Below, in pieces: positions 16,688-29,525 of a stretch of 64,000 nt of DNA. A model generated the notes under the pieces. The model saw only the letters and a list, made by a program, of their open reading frames with translations. It did no database searches and was not told the origin of the DNA. Numbering within the stretch: the first letter of the stretch is position 1; each line of letters opens with the position of its first letter. This stretch comes from Klebsormidium nitens (lineage: Eukaryota > Streptophyta > Klebsormidiophyceae > Klebsormidiales > Klebsormidiaceae), in assembly GCA_000708835.1 (NCBI GenBank), contig DF237171.1:62001-126000 (forward strand), given 5' to 3'. The translations under genes were made by a program, and so were the position numbers.

Positions 16688-17662
16688 CCTGCAGCGAAAG
16701 GGCGACAAACGGCAGCTGGCTTCTGTTCTTGTTTGTGGCACTTGCCCAGCTCATGGGCGTCCCCCTTCAATTGTCACACATGCATTGTAATTTGTTGTAA
16801 TCCTCATGGTGCAAATTCCGCGCGGAGTGCATGCGCTTATATGCGAAACTTTCGCGAGAACCTATGCATGACAGCCTGAGCAGTTCGGAACGTAGTAGCG
16901 GTATACCTAGCTGGCACCGCGCGCGCCTCGTTGTGCACAGCCGATCGTGGCGTATGAAGTCGATTATGACTGCATTATATTGTGCTTTTTCAGTTTCTCA
17001 ATGAGGAGCAAAGATCAGTGCTACAGCTGCAGCGCCTAGGTCACGTGCATCATTCACGTGGGAACAACACGCACACCTTTCCCGAGTCCTGGAGCACACA
17101 TGCTCATGCCAATGGCATTGTGCACATGTCTCGAAAAGATTTGTGCGCGGGCAATATCTACCATACTAAACCTTTTGGACAACAATCAACCTGCGGAGCC
17201 CTCAACAATATTCGACCGCACACATGAAGGTGCTGGCCCGGCAACAAGCGAGCAAGATGGCTCCGGCTAGTTATCCGGGTGTAGAGGTGTCAGAATAGCT
17301 TGTGCAAACGGCCTGGCAAGCACTCGATCAGAGTAAGTGAGCTTGTACGTACTGCGAGGTCGACTCTCGCGATATATGAGACACGCAGGTCAATACCTCA
17401 ACCCATGATGACTTGCTTGGCTAAAGCACGCCGGCGCAATGACCGTGATACATGGATTGAATTAGCACAGTTTTGCATAAGCCTCTTAATTGTCACGCAA
17501 CTGTACGTGACTCTTTCCCAAGTGGTTTATCTAGCCTTCTGCCTAAAAGCTTGACGTGCAAAGCGGACTACAAAGTAAGTTATCTACATCTATGTACCGG
17601 CCTGTTACGGTCGTTAACCAACATCAATTAGCGTGCTGACCAGCTACCTTGACGGTCGAAGC
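16688..17662. other. Intergenic between UGE (5' side) and allantoinase (3' side)
   Basis: It should carry the UGE promoter and leader and the allantoinase 3' UTR. There are no long frames with coding character, no repeat family and no structural RNA that I could recognise. Confidence 0.45.
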
Positions 17663-20600
17663 TTACGTGGGGACAGCTCCCGTGAATGCCATCCGCGGCG
17701 TGAAAGCAACAATAGGTTCGCCGCACACGGGAGACGCAAAGCGGCCCTGGGAGTGTACCAGCTGACCCCGGACAAACGTGTGCTCGACTTTGCCGGTCAC
17801 TTGCATGCCCTCGTAGGGTGTCAACTGCACGCGGAAACAGACTCTCTTGTTAAGTCTTTGTAAATTGAGCTCTTTAGATTTTGTACCGAAAGTTGTGCCC
17901 TGATTGATAAGTGCAAGGAATTTGTTTCCGTGGCGTCCTCCCCATGCCCAGAGAGCACAAACCCTTAGGCAGCAACACCGCACAGAAGCCCAGAAACCTT
18001 CCGATTCGGTGTGTGAATTCGCAAGAGACCGGCACAGCGGTAGGACAGAGGATGCGAACAACGTCATCCAGGGAAGCATGCTCGGGCAAATCCAACTGTG
18101 TGTAGTGCAGGAGCGAGGAAACCTATGACTTGATTGTGGACCCGAGGTTCACCTTGTTCTTGAACTGGATGGTGTCCTTGGATATGGTGTGCACTGCTTC
18201 CGGGTCCCAGATCACGAAGTCGGCGTCCTTGCCCGCCTCGATGGAGCCCTGCGCACATCGAAACAGACGTATCCATCTGTGCTCCTGTTTTCGACAAACG
18301 CACTATTCCAAACTTTGCCACTAGCAGAAACGGACCTCAAATGCTGAGGTCCGTTTCAGTTGCTTCGTGTCGACGTTTCACTTCATATTGATGACGCAAA
18401 CTTGGCAGTGGGCTCTGTCTTACTTTCGCGAGGTTCCAAACGGGTAGGCTTGAGGCTTGATTCATCCGTTCAAGGCTCATGTCTACCTCGTGTTCGCCGT
18501 AAAAGGGGCGCCGCTCAGACAAAAGGCTACTTGTGAATCTTTCGAGGCCATCACCCGGTTCTCAGCACAACGTCAGGCTCAGGTACGAGATAGCACACGA
18601 GTAAGGTATTTGCAGCCCGTCACAGGGAAACGAGGTTCCGAATCGTTAGGGAATCTGCTAACGGTCAGCAGCGGCAACTTGCGAGGACGAAAAGCCTAGA
18701 AAGGAGAGTTTCACCTATCGGCAGATCAAAGGCGGAGTCCTCTTTGAAGCATCGCACAAAGAAGCCTTGACTCAGATCTGGTGTCTGTGTCATACTTTCT
18801 TGGTACTGAAGCAGGTGTCGGAAACTTCCAGGAGGCGGTCCTTGTCGAGGAAAAGTACTCGATACCACAACGATACTAGATACTATATACAGAAGATCCA
18901 AACACGCAGTAAAACGGGTAGAGATTCCAAAAAGAACCACATCGAAGGACAAAGCAGGATGTGAATACTACACACTTACAAACAGAGACACAACGTAAAG
19001 AAAGCGAATGAAAGCACCGGAAACGATCCTGCGAAGACACAAGCAGCAACGATCGAGGCTTGCAAAAACAGGTTCAGTACCCCTTCCGTCGCATCCGCCA
19101 GCGGGTTCCCTTCTTCAAGCAGTTCGGAGAAGAGGGCTGGCCGGACAGGAAGAGAGGAATTTGAAGCGGCCGAAGATCAAAAGCAGGTGGTTATTGATCA
19201 CTACGAAAGCAAAGCGGAAGTCTCCAGGATGCACGCGAATTGGTGCACCTGAAATGCGTCCCGCTCACTTTGTTCTTCAGCTGGGCCAGCTCCGCGGGCT
19301 TCGTGCTCCACCACCGCGCAATGTCCTCAAGGGTCGCGCCCCGCTCCTTCGCACGCGTCCACGTGGCAGGCAGCCCGAACTGTACGGTGAACGAGAATCT
19401 TAATCAGATAGCGACAGCACGTCCAACGGCTTCAGGTTAACAAGGCGATTTTCTTCGGCTAACGGATCGAATTAGAAACAGCAACTCACTGTGGAGTCTA
19501 CACGACAGGAGAAGAGGATGCGGCAATCGGTGCAGCGCACTTCCACTATCAGAACAATCGAGAGACTGACCGCTAACTCTACCGTTTTCCGTACAACTTC
19601 GTTCGCGAACGCGATTAAAGGGGTTGTTCAACGGGCACGACTTAGTTTTGAGTAGGAAATCGGCGATGTGTAGCTGAGGAAAGCCGAAGGAGACGACGTA
19701 AGAACCAACGAAACGCCGGTGCCAGAAGAAAATCCAATCAGACGCTGCAGATGTCGCTTGAGCGGCCAGGATACAGATCCAATCTTTTCTTTTCAGAGAA
19801 AAGAGAAGTATGAAGACAACTGTGAAAGAAAAGAGGGACTGATTCTGCTGAAGCGCTGCAATGGATACACTTGACGGTCAAAGGCAGTAGAACTAGACAT
19901 GTTACCCAAAATGTCTCCTGGCGTACCTGCGTCGATGCGACGCCCCCCCAGGCCCTCAGAAAGTCGCCCTCCTCGAGCAGCTTCATCTCGGGGGGCGACG
20001 GCGAGTGGTCCGATGACAGCAGGTCGATTTGCCCGCTCAGCAGCCCCTCCCATAGCTTATCGCGGTTCGCCCGCCCTCTGATGGGCGGCGCACACTTATA
20101 CTCGGTCCGGTTGTTACCAATCTCCTCGGCAGCGAAGCTGATGTAGTGGGTGCAGGTTTCGACGGTCAGCTTCGTGCCGGACGCACGGGCAGCGGTGATG
20201 AGCGGCAAGCTGTCCGCGTCTGACAGGTGGACCACGTGGATGTGGGCACGTGCCGACTCGGGGCTCGACCGAGCAGCGTCAATGAGCGCACTGATGGCCG
20301 CACGCTCCCTGTAAAACGAGCGAGTCCGTCAAGTTTGTGGAAGGTGGTAGGAGCGTTATTGAACGAGTAAAGGACCAACGGAAGACAGACAGATTAAGAC
20401 GGCAACTTTCTACGCAATCAAAGAGCACGAGCAAAGAACCAAAGAAGCGGACGAATGCAGAGCACTGGTGTCGGCGAAAGGAGATTGGACAGATTTGAAT
20501 CAAGGAAGCCTTGGTAGAAAGAAGCGCGTTTTCCATTTCGACCGAGCGAAAGACAATACCCACTGTGACGGGCTGAATCTCTGGTTCATTAGCAGCGCGA

Positions 20601-23600
20601 GAAATAACCTTGACAAGCGTGGACTGCCGCAAAGGCCTCTATGTGCACCTGCAAGAGATACATCAAGAGACGAGATATGAGCACGCACCACTCGGGCGGC
20701 CGCGATTTGAGGTACGTTTCGTACACCTGCGGTGCGCCGGACAGCTCTTCGGACAGCGGCTGCGGCAGCTCCGAGTGCACCAGCAGGGGCAGCCCGTACC
20801 GGCCCAGCAGCGGCAACGCGGCCTGGCGAGTGCCACGTGGCAAGAGATGAGCGGACAGACAAAAAGGCATTGCTGGTTTGCGAGGTCCTTGACAACCGTC
20901 TTCACAACACGTTCTCAACTCCTGAGGAGAGACTCAAAGTTCCATGCGAGTCGCTCTGCGGCGCAGTGAGTAGCACCGTCTCCAATGGGTAGGGGCGTTG
21001 TTATCGACACGACCCAAGCAGACGAGGGCATTTCACAACAGACAAGCGACCGGCAATTGGACCCCGGCTTTCCGTAACTAGAAACGGGTTCTCTACTTTA
21101 AGCCCCACATTCAAGGCAGCGTCGTTCAGGAGATCCATTGGCTACCGCAACGTAGAGGAAGGCATTTCCAGAGCTTTGGACTTTTAAACGGATGCTCTTC
21201 AGAAGATGACAAGCAGGTGCAAGAATCTGCAAACGCATTCCGGCGGCTCAGTGCGCCCTTCTAACCCCGTTGCACGTGTTGAGAACGCTGCCTACCTTGA
21301 TGTGGTCGATGCTGGTCTGCGGGAAGTCGCTGCCCGACGGACACATGAACGACTGCGAGGCGAGCGGCAACTTTAATGAAACGTAAGACGCGATGGGTAT
21401 TAGCGTGGAAGCGGGCACGCAGACCAAGCGTCTGGCAGAACAGCGTCTTGACACACGCTCGGCGATACAACCGAGTTCAATTTGACGTAATGTTCAGAAG
21501 TTTCAAAGAATAGCTTCCTGGTTGGATGTGAAACCCAGGCTTGCTGCCGCTCTCCCCTCTCCCTTTACTTCCTCGCATCGGGTGTGGAAAAGCTCCTTTT
21601 GCTGGCGCTCTCAGACCAGGAAAGTTGCTAGGAACCTCCTTAAGCCGTCACTGTGTGGTCCCTCTTTAACGTACTTTCTTCACGATAATCAGCATAATTG
21701 CGCGTGAGGTAGGTTCCACGAACCAAGGCGCCTTTCTTAAGGCACCAGGATATGTATCTGATAAGAGATTACCGTACTGATGAATCTAGGAATGCTCCCA
21801 TCAATCTAGTGCTTGAGAAGACTTTCACGAAGCCTGATTTGTTAAGTGCGACCAGGAGCAGACTTTTTCTAAATTACAATTTTACTGCCTAAGAAAGACG
21901 AGGAACGTTGTGGCGATATTTGCAAACAGATTAACCAGAGCAAGGCGCGCACCTTGAGGCCGAGCACCCCTGCATCGAGCAGCTCTTGGAGCGCCGTTGT
22001 GTTGCCGCCGTTCTCTGGAGTAAGCCCCCCCCAGAAGCCTGGCAGCGCACAAGGTGCAGGTCAGCATGCATAAGATTTTCATAAACGAACTTTCTCCTCC
22101 ATTACATGTAACTTGCAGGAGTGACATTCACGGCTTCTTTGCTTTTACTCCTTGAGTATTGTTTGTTCTCCTTGAGGATTGTTTGTTCTCCTTCCGGGAA
22201 GCAAAGGCGGCTTGCCGGTGCGGGTTGAAGCATTGTGGTGCCCAAATCGGTCCGGCACGAGGGCACTGTCGGCTTACTCTGCGAGTGCAGGACAACTTCA
22301 GAAACAAGAAGTACTGCAAAGAGGCAGGTAACGGGTCGAGAAGGGGCACAGGACCTCACCCACGTCAATGGCAAGCTTGCCCTTCGATGCTTTCAGCTGC
22401 ACAGAGTCGTCACGCTGATGTCAACTTCACATGCATGGGAAGGTTGAAAGACAGACGCTCGACCATTTCACAGGCGAGTTCCCCATCAATTGTGGGGGTC
22501 GAACAATATTTGCAACACGAAGCACGAAGCACGAGAGTGCTCGAAGGTGCGGTTGGCGTTGCTCAGGTACCAACGAATTCATGTTTCATGCATCCCCACG
22601 GCGTCTACCATATATGGGGGGCGGTTTAAGGCATGCTGCCCGTGCAAGCTAAAGTCAGGCTTTGGAAAAACGGACGAAATAGTAAGCACAGCATGCCGAG
22701 CGTGGATTGCGCCTGGCAATCGAAGTTGGGAAAAGAGAAAGTGCCCACGAGAAGGTTGTACAGAATGCGAAAGCAGTGTGTCAGAAAGCGAAGCATAATT
22801 TTTCGTGGCTACTGACTGTCGACCTAGGACTCCAGAAGGAGTCGAGACATGAAAAGAACGAGCCCAACCAAAGCAGCAACCCGAACCGACTCTGCGTCTG
22901 GAGACACATGCTGCACCTGCTCAAGAGGCCATTGGCCCTCGATTCTCAAAAACACGCTGTTCCTCTAAGCACCGAACTGCGAGCTTTAAGAAGCATGACA
23001 TTTCGAGAACAACATGACTTAAAAGTATTGGCTGCAGCCCTGTACAGTGATTGATAGAAGCTCAGGTCATGGGGTCTCCGGATGCGCTCACTTTCGCCTG
23101 CAGGAACTCTGGGGTCGTGGTGGTAGGGATGCTGTTGAGGGGCATGTCCACCACTGTAGTGAAACCCCCTGCAGCAGACAAAAGGTTGCAAAAAACGTCA
23201 GACAACTCCAAGTCTACTTGATTATTACAACCTGCACGATGAACGAGTACTCGGAAACATCCGGATCTTGTATGATCATTTAGCCCCAGTCCTTCACTCT
23301 AGGTTCTTCTTAAATGCACTCAGGCACGCAAGAATCTGCAAAGGCTTTGCCTTCTGAGCTCTCATCTCACCAGCGGCGGCGGCCCTCGTCCCTGTTGCCA
23401 GGCCCTCCCAGTGCGTCCGCCCCGGCTCGCTCATGTGCATGTGCCTGCAGTCAATAGCGATTGTGTTGGCGCAGATTCTAACGTGCTTCCGTCACGAATA
23501 CTTCCACTGCCTAGCCTGCCGCTCTGATGACAAAAGTTCAGCTGAGTCACTGGGGAGGGTACTGCAGAGTCTGAGGGCAGAGGCAACCAGCTTGGAACCG

Positions 23601-24927
23601 GGCACCATTTTCAAACTCTGTTGTGCGTTTGCAATTGCCAGCGTTGCAAACCAGATCAAAACTGCCCTAATGTCTTCCAAAACTTCACAGCTGCTAGCTT
23701 TCACATCAACATCATCAAGACAGGCTTTCACTTCATTTTGGAAATCCTTCACACCTTCAAGAGCAGAACAGCAAGCGGCCCCTCCTGTAGCAGACCTAGT
23801 ATCTTCTTGAGGAACCTTCGGCTAAAGGGTCTGTCTGGATGCAAGCCGCTAAGCAAGAAGCAGCCGCAGCATGCAATTGGAGGGCCGTAGACTCACACAT
23901 CGACGAGTCCTGGCATGATGACGGAGGTGCCATAGTCGAGCACAGGATGCCGGCCACCGGGGGGCTTTCTCGAACTCGGCGCAACCCATTGGATCACACC
24001 TCTCCGCACATGCACTGCAGGCAGGAAAGAACTGTCTACTCACGATGCACTGAACACTGAAGCACTCCACACTCCATTGATGTGACGTAAGCTGATCCAT
24101 CTAGGAAGGATTTGAGTGCTTGCCTACAAAGGTGGATTCATGGAAGCATGGGCGACTTTTCCTCAAGCTTAAAATAAGGCTTGATTGAGGCCCAGACCCA
24201 ATGTGGTGGCACCTGGTGCCAGACATTCGCAACCCGTTTCCCATGCAGTTACTAGCTTGCTTTTGCAGACGGAGCGAAACCAGCATCAAGATCTTTCCAA
24301 CATGAATAGGACGCAAACGCGAAGATTTACAGGACTACAGTGGTGTTTGGGGTGCAATGAGGGTCTATTCTCACCCGCTGCAGGAACGACACCATCGGGC
24401 GTCACAACCCGCTGGCTATACAGCGTGAACTCCTCCGCATTGAGCAGTCCACAGCGCTGCACATTTGAAAGAACAAAGTGAACGCTGCACATATTAGATA
24501 TCAGAAGGCGCAACGTCACGACAGACATGTGAAATTTGAGTCCTTGCACCGATTTACGCTCAGAAATTTGTCACAACCACATTCGTAGATAGAAAACGAA
24601 TAATCAGGTGCCAACCTGGCACTGCAGACATCAGCAAGCGGCCATTGGCAGCACCACTGGGCGGCGGGCTCTATTATAGCATGCAGACACCACCAAACAG
24701 ATTGCAAAGAGGCCAGAAATAGGAATTCCCTGATTGAAAGACCAGGTTTGTGAAATGCTGCAAACAGAGAACTTCCACGCTGCCTCAACCGCATCACGAC
24801 TTGCCTGTCTGTCAGCGTACCATGCCTGAAACCAGCCACCGGTATCTGCATTCTCGGGTAGCTGGAAGAACGCCCAAGCAGCTGCTGCAATCAGGATGGG
24901 CACGGCAGAGCTGCCTAGGAACTTCAT
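17663..24927 (-). CDS. ALN: Allantoinase, 512 aa, 13 exons
   Basis: It hydrolyses allantoin to allantoate in purine (ureide) catabolism, recovering nitrogen; plant forms enter the ER. Exons are 24805-24927, 24375-24456, 23897-24014, 23371-23444, 23092-23168, 22360-22396, 21953-22038, 21296-21352, 20689-20822, 19927-20308, 19269-19379, 18153-18248 and 17663-17824 (1539 bases, all phases agree). The first about 22 residues contain a hydrophobic segment, fitting a signal peptide or anchor. The amidohydrolase metal site is complete: H109-x-H111 in VHMHMSEPGRTHWEG, the carboxylated Lys199 in LGLKSFMCPSG, His234 in LLVHSELP, His290 in HVVHLSD and Asp363 in LLSSDHSPSP. The C-terminus has the usual GSIEAGKDADFVIWDP and HTFVRGQLVH strands. 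Intron 1 appears to use a GC donor (CAG|GCAAGT). Exon 6 is only 37 bases. Confidence 0.96.
18327..18357. repeat. 13-bp perfect hairpin inside an allantoinase intron
   Basis: GAAACGGACCTCA at 18327-18339 is followed after a 5-base loop (AATGC) by its exact complement at 18345-18357. It lies about 80 bases into the transcript upstream side of the 18153-18248 exon, in the intron that separates it from the 19269-19379 exon. It could be a small structured element in the pre-mRNA or chance; no terminator role is expected in a nuclear intron. Confidence 0.6.
22151..22190. repeat. 20-base direct tandem repeat (2 copies)
   Basis: Two adjacent 20-base units (22151-22170 and 22171-22190) differ at one base. 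They lie in an intron of the allantoinase gene and look like replication slippage. Confidence 0.7.
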
Positions 24928-26082
24928 GGCTGGACTTGTGATCAGGGGGGACGGGCTCCAGCAAACAACTACCTAGGACGATCGCACTGCAAATGTGCAA
25001 ATTGCAATATCAATAGGTATACCTACCGACAGTCGATGTCAGCAAAGCGAATCAGGTACGAGTCCGTACGACGTACGTCACGTAGGCGAAGGGATCATCT
25101 GAATGCGGTAGATGTCATCACCTCTGCCACGACGACGAAGTTGAAGGCCTCTGACCGGTAGTCCCTATCCGAATCGCCGGGCGTGGCGTTTCTGGTCGTG
25201 TGGATTTTTGATTCCGGAGACACGTACCGTACCAGTAGAAGGCCCCGGGGTAGAACATGTTTGTATAAATTCGAATAGCTCACGGGCCCGGGGCCCCCTT
25301 GCCCACCCGGTTAGGTTTCCATCCGGGCAGTCGTGGTAGTGTGGGCCCTGAGCTCAGGCACGCAGCACGGCGGTAGTTTCACCGGCAGGGACGTGACAAC
25401 ACAGGAATCCGAGAACACTCGGCTCCAGAGATCGCGGCGAAATGCAAACCCGTAATGCACTAACCCTAATTCAAAATGCACTAATTGGCGCAATTCGGCG
25501 AAATTGGCGAAATACAAGGGCATTCGGCTTGCCGCTTATGCTGCAAGATACCTTTTCCTTATATCAATTTCCGGAGCGCAATATGCAGATTCTCAGAAGT
25601 CAATTCCCTGAGCTAAGCCCGCGATATCGACTGCTCTCGGTCTGATTTTGACCAACTTTGGTCTCAAAGCTGCTCACTTATGTGCATATAAGCGAATTAT
25701 TTTGAGAATTGCGCCGGGTTGGCGAAATAGGGGCTCTGGGCGAAATATTGGCGAAATCCGGCGCAACCCCAATTGGCGCAATCAATTAGGTTGTGCTACG
25801 ATCTCTGCTCGGCTCTACAAATGGTACCAGCCCATGTGCCTCGGTAGGTAGGCGCCCAGGCCCAGGGACTCCGAACTTTGAAGTCCGAACTCGGATCTGC
25901 ACTCTGCATGTGGCTTTTCCGGACTTTCATAAATCTGGTGCCAGGTGCCTCCTTTCAACAAATTTTGTGGGGGAACATTCCTTCAGGTTCTCCTGAAGAA
26001 CCTCCGTCCGAAAGGCACAGCGTCGCAGCATTGTGTCCACTGCCAAGAGGGCATCTCGAGCAGTCATCCCCCGGGGCTCAAG
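24928..26082. other. Divergent promoter region between ALN and the metalloprotease, with GGCGAAAT-word cluster
   Basis: It separates the divergent start codons of allantoinase (24927, minus) and the protease (26083, plus). Between about 25480 and 25790 the words TTGGCGAAAT, CGGCGAAAT and ATTGGCGCAAT occur at least seven times in two groups. No exon or RNA gene was seen. The word cluster may be regulatory or a degenerate repeat. Confidence 0.45.
25482..25792. repeat. Dispersed short repeat cluster, (T)TGGCGAAAT / TTGGCGCAAT
   Basis: Group one (about 25482-25515) contains ATTGGCGCAATT, CGGCGAAAT and TTGGCGAAAT in succession. Group two (about 25706-25792) contains TTGGCGAAAT, GGGCGAAAT, ATTGGCGAAAT, CGGCGCAA and ATTGGCGCAAT. 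The same word recurs on one strand with irregular spacing, so it is not a simple satellite. Confidence 0.55.
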
Positions 26083-29000
26083 ATGGGACCTTTTCTGCGG
26101 AGCTCTCTCGTCCTCTTCCTGGCGGTCTTGTTGCTCGCTGTGTCCCCAGCGCCTGCCGCTGCCTCCTCGCGCCACCTCCATCGGCATCTCGAATCTTTGA
26201 ATGGCCCCGACGAGCATGACTTTTTCTTCAGCAACGCCAGCCAGCTGAATCCCAACGTGACCGCCAACCTCATCGGCGGCTGCTGGTACAAGCCCATCAA
26301 CTTCACCAAGTACCAAGACCAGGTGGAGAACCTTGTCGCGTCCTTCTACCAGAAACTGCTCAACGGGACGCTCCTCCCAGGGGGCGGTAACGTGACAGTT
26401 GTGCGCCTGCCGGACGGGAGCCTGTCCATCATCAACGGGAATGTCACCGTGTCTCCCACGGGCCAACTTATTATCGACGGGAATGTGACCACCACGGGGG
26501 TTTTCAACGGGACGCTCAGGCTCAACCAAACCCTGCCGAACATAACGAGCCTTGTCACCTCAATCTTCCAGCAAGCTGCAAATCTTGCAGGGAACAACAG
26601 CACTCTGGGGTCGTTGATCGGAGGGAACAGTAGCACGCTGGGGTCGTTGGTTGGCGGGATTCTTGGGAACCTTCCCCCTGTTCCGGGTTTGAACACCACA
26701 ATCGGCGAGCTTCCGTCCATCGAGTTCAGCCCCAGTATGCTGAGCAACGCAACCCAGCTTCTCAGCTACAGCCCCGTGACTCCTGACGCCATCCTGGCGT
26801 ACCTACGGAATCTCACGGCAGCGACACTGGCCGCCATTGACCCCGGCCTCCTGGCAGGAGCAGGTATGATGAAGTCCGAGTGTTTGGGTAGAATCTGCGT
26901 TTTCTGGTCGGAAGTGGACGTTAGGCGGCATTGTTGATTTTGTGTGGGGCTGAACATGTGAAGAAGCTGAAAAGGAACCTTGCTTATCTTCTGCAACACA
27001 AGAAAAGGTTTCTACTCGGTGAACACGGGACAGCCAATCTTGCTTTTAGGACACTTTTGCTTGTTTTAACACAGCCTGCGGAAATGGTTCTTGTCTCAGC
27101 AACGCTCGGGCAGTGCCCAGAACAAGTCTTTCACATTCGACAAGCTCTGTGACTGGTGACCCTGTTTTTGGGGGTTTCTTGGGCTTCACTTCTTGCTAAA
27201 AAGAGGTGCCTTGGCTTGTGCTTAGTTCAGTTTCTATTAGCCTGGCTGCCTTTTGTCAGGGTTCAGTGCGGGATTTCCTCTGGACGTAGCAGCTTTTCTC
27301 CAGGTTCGGTGTTTGTTTGACTGCGTGTCATCATCCCTTCCTCAGCATTGTGTATGCTTGCTAGCAATTCACTTGCGTCGCCACATCATCCTGCAGTTGT
27401 TTTCACGTCCTGGTGAATTGCTCTACCCAGAAGAAAAGCGGCGCCACTTTAGAGCATATCTTGTCAGGCTGACAACTTATCCCTGTGGTGTTGCTCAGCG
27501 GTTTTCATAGCAATCTGCATCTGATGGTACTGCAATCCCAACTTCTCTTGTAAGAACTGCCCATAAATGCAGCTCCGGAGGTTGCTCTTCTGGCTCGCAA
27601 TACTTTTGCGAGTACTTTTCTGGACAACACATGGTGACATGCAGATTTGGCAGCACTCCTGGCAGGGGGGGAGTCCCCTGGCTGTAACAGCCTTGTCCAA
27701 AGAACTACACGCTATCAGTCACATCTCAAGACAAAGCAAAGCCCAATTGTCATTGGAGCTTTTTTGTTCTGAATCTGACAATCTCCCATCTTTGTGTTAA
27801 GAGGCTGTAACTTTGTAGGTTTGTTTTTTTGAGAAATTATTTCTTCTTTCTATGTTGTCAGTTTCCCTATTGCCATCTTCTTCAGGATGCAAAACCTCGC
27901 ATGTGGTTCAAGATAGGTTTGTCCAGCATTCGCTCATCACTTCCCTGCAGATAACGGCCCTCTCAACCGCGCTACCCCCGTAGCGGCAACCCCCATCCCC
28001 ACAGCCGGACCTGGGGTCAACCAATCCCTACCGGGATTCCCCGACATCAAGGTCTACTTTTTTGTGATTGTGGCAAGGTCAACCGACAACGACGTCACAC
28101 AGACCATGCTCGTCAACCAGATTGCAAGGATGAATGCTGACTACGGGGCCTCCGGTTATCCCTCACGTTTTGTCCTTGCGGGGGCGGTCAGAATTGTGAA
28201 CCCACTGTGGGTCGACAGGGATGTGGACACAGAGGAGCGAATTTTCAACGAGATGAAGTTCCAGACTAGGATAGGAGGCCCACAGGTACGTAATGTGGTC
28301 AAGCTCTTGGAAGTTTTATCAAAGTTCATCATTTGCTGTCGCCTCTTGTGAATTGGTATGCCCTTTGCATGGTATGCCCTTTGCATGGTATGCCGAGGCC
28401 CCTTCTTTCCTTGCCTTAACTAAGGACCTGTTCGCTTATGGCCCTTAATCTTCTGCTTGTCTGTTATGCACGCTGGTATCTGTGATCTGGCATACCGCTT
28501 CTCCAATTGGATGGAAAGTGCATCGAAATGCTTATCTGCTTCTAGACGTGCCGGGTGGTTAAAAAGTGAGGTTCACAAAAAAGTTTGCTGCATCTTGGTA
28601 CCGGATGTAGACCCACCCTCAATACCCAGAATCCTAAATGTCCTTCCCTCCCTTTCCAGGAGTTCAACGTATGGATTACCACCTTCTCCGACTCTGGCCT
28701 GAACGGGTATGCCACTTTCCCGTGGGACTACCAGGACGACCCCAGGATTGACGGCGTTGTGATCAGCAAGTACACGCTGCCCATGGACAGGAGCAACCGC
28801 AACTACCAGGCGCTGCGCAGCGTGGGCATCACGCTCACGCACGAGACGGGGCACTGGCTGGGCCTCTTCCACACGTTCCAGGTGAGCGCTCCGCAAGCAG
28901 TAGCAGAAGGGCAGGGGGTGGCAAGCGGTATGCCTTTTGTTGACCACGTTGCCTGGACAACAAGCTTTCTCAGTAAAATCAGCGTCGTGCGACTATGTTT

Positions 29001-29525
29001 TCCAACCTACGAAGTTGGTCGAGTACATGGCCTAGGCTTGCAAATTTGAGGTCGAGTATATGGCCTAGGATTGCAATTTGAAGCCCCAGCTTTCTATTGA
29101 CTTTGGTGCTGCTTCTCATCCCCCTTGATAGAGTGGTGGCACACCCGTCCTTGCCTGCATGCACGTAGCTGCCGCTGCAGTTGCCCCGAACAGCTTCGCT
29201 TCCTGGAAACGCCCCCCTCGTCAGCAGTACTTCAACCGACGCTTAAGATGCCCCAGAACATTGCTGACGTGGTTCTTTTCCCGTGCAGGGCGGGTGCACC
29301 GGTAGCGGCGACTTTGTGTCGGACACTCAGGCGGAGGGGACGCCCAACGACTACAGCGACCCCGCGTGCACCAGGATGAAGTACTCGTGCCCGGCAGGGA
29401 GCAGGGCACCCCCCGACCCGATCTTCAACTTCATGGACTACGGGGCGTGCAGGCGCACATTCACGACCGGCCAGGTCGCAAGGGCGAAGCAGTACTGGAC
29501 GTACTACCGGTACAACCAGGGTTAA
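26083..29525 (+). CDS. Secreted metzincin metalloprotease, M43-like, 524 aa, 4 exons
   Basis: Exons are 26083-26863, 27951-28285, 28660-28881 and 29289-29525 (1575 bases in phase). The chosen ATG begins a clear signal peptide: a charged start, then LVLFLAVLLLAVSPAPAAA. Residues about 27-260 form a pro-region very rich in N-x-S/T glycosylation sites and Gly/Asn/Ser, without a recognised fold. The catalytic part has a FFVIVARSTDNDVTQTMLVNQIA start and the full zinc motif HExxHxxGxxH at His433-Glu434-His437-Gly440-His443. Met495 of the Met-turn lies in NFMDYG. Cys449, 473, 480 and 500 probably form disulfides. This arrangement matches M43B (pappalysin/cytophagalysin-type) extracellular proteases, which are common in fungi and bacteria and uncommon in plants. 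The exact family (M43 versus a related metzincin) was judged by eye. An in-frame ATG at 25945 would bury the signal peptide and is disfavoured. Confidence 0.88.
28355..28394. repeat. 16-base tandem repeat, 2.5 copies
   Basis: GGTATGCCCTTTGCAT is repeated at 28355-28370 and 28371-28386, followed by a half copy at 28387-28394. It lies in the intron after the second protease exon. Confidence 0.8.

Noticed and set aside
25927-26529. 200-codon minus-strand open frame
   Set aside because: Antisense of the protease first exon; arises from its GC-rich codon use.
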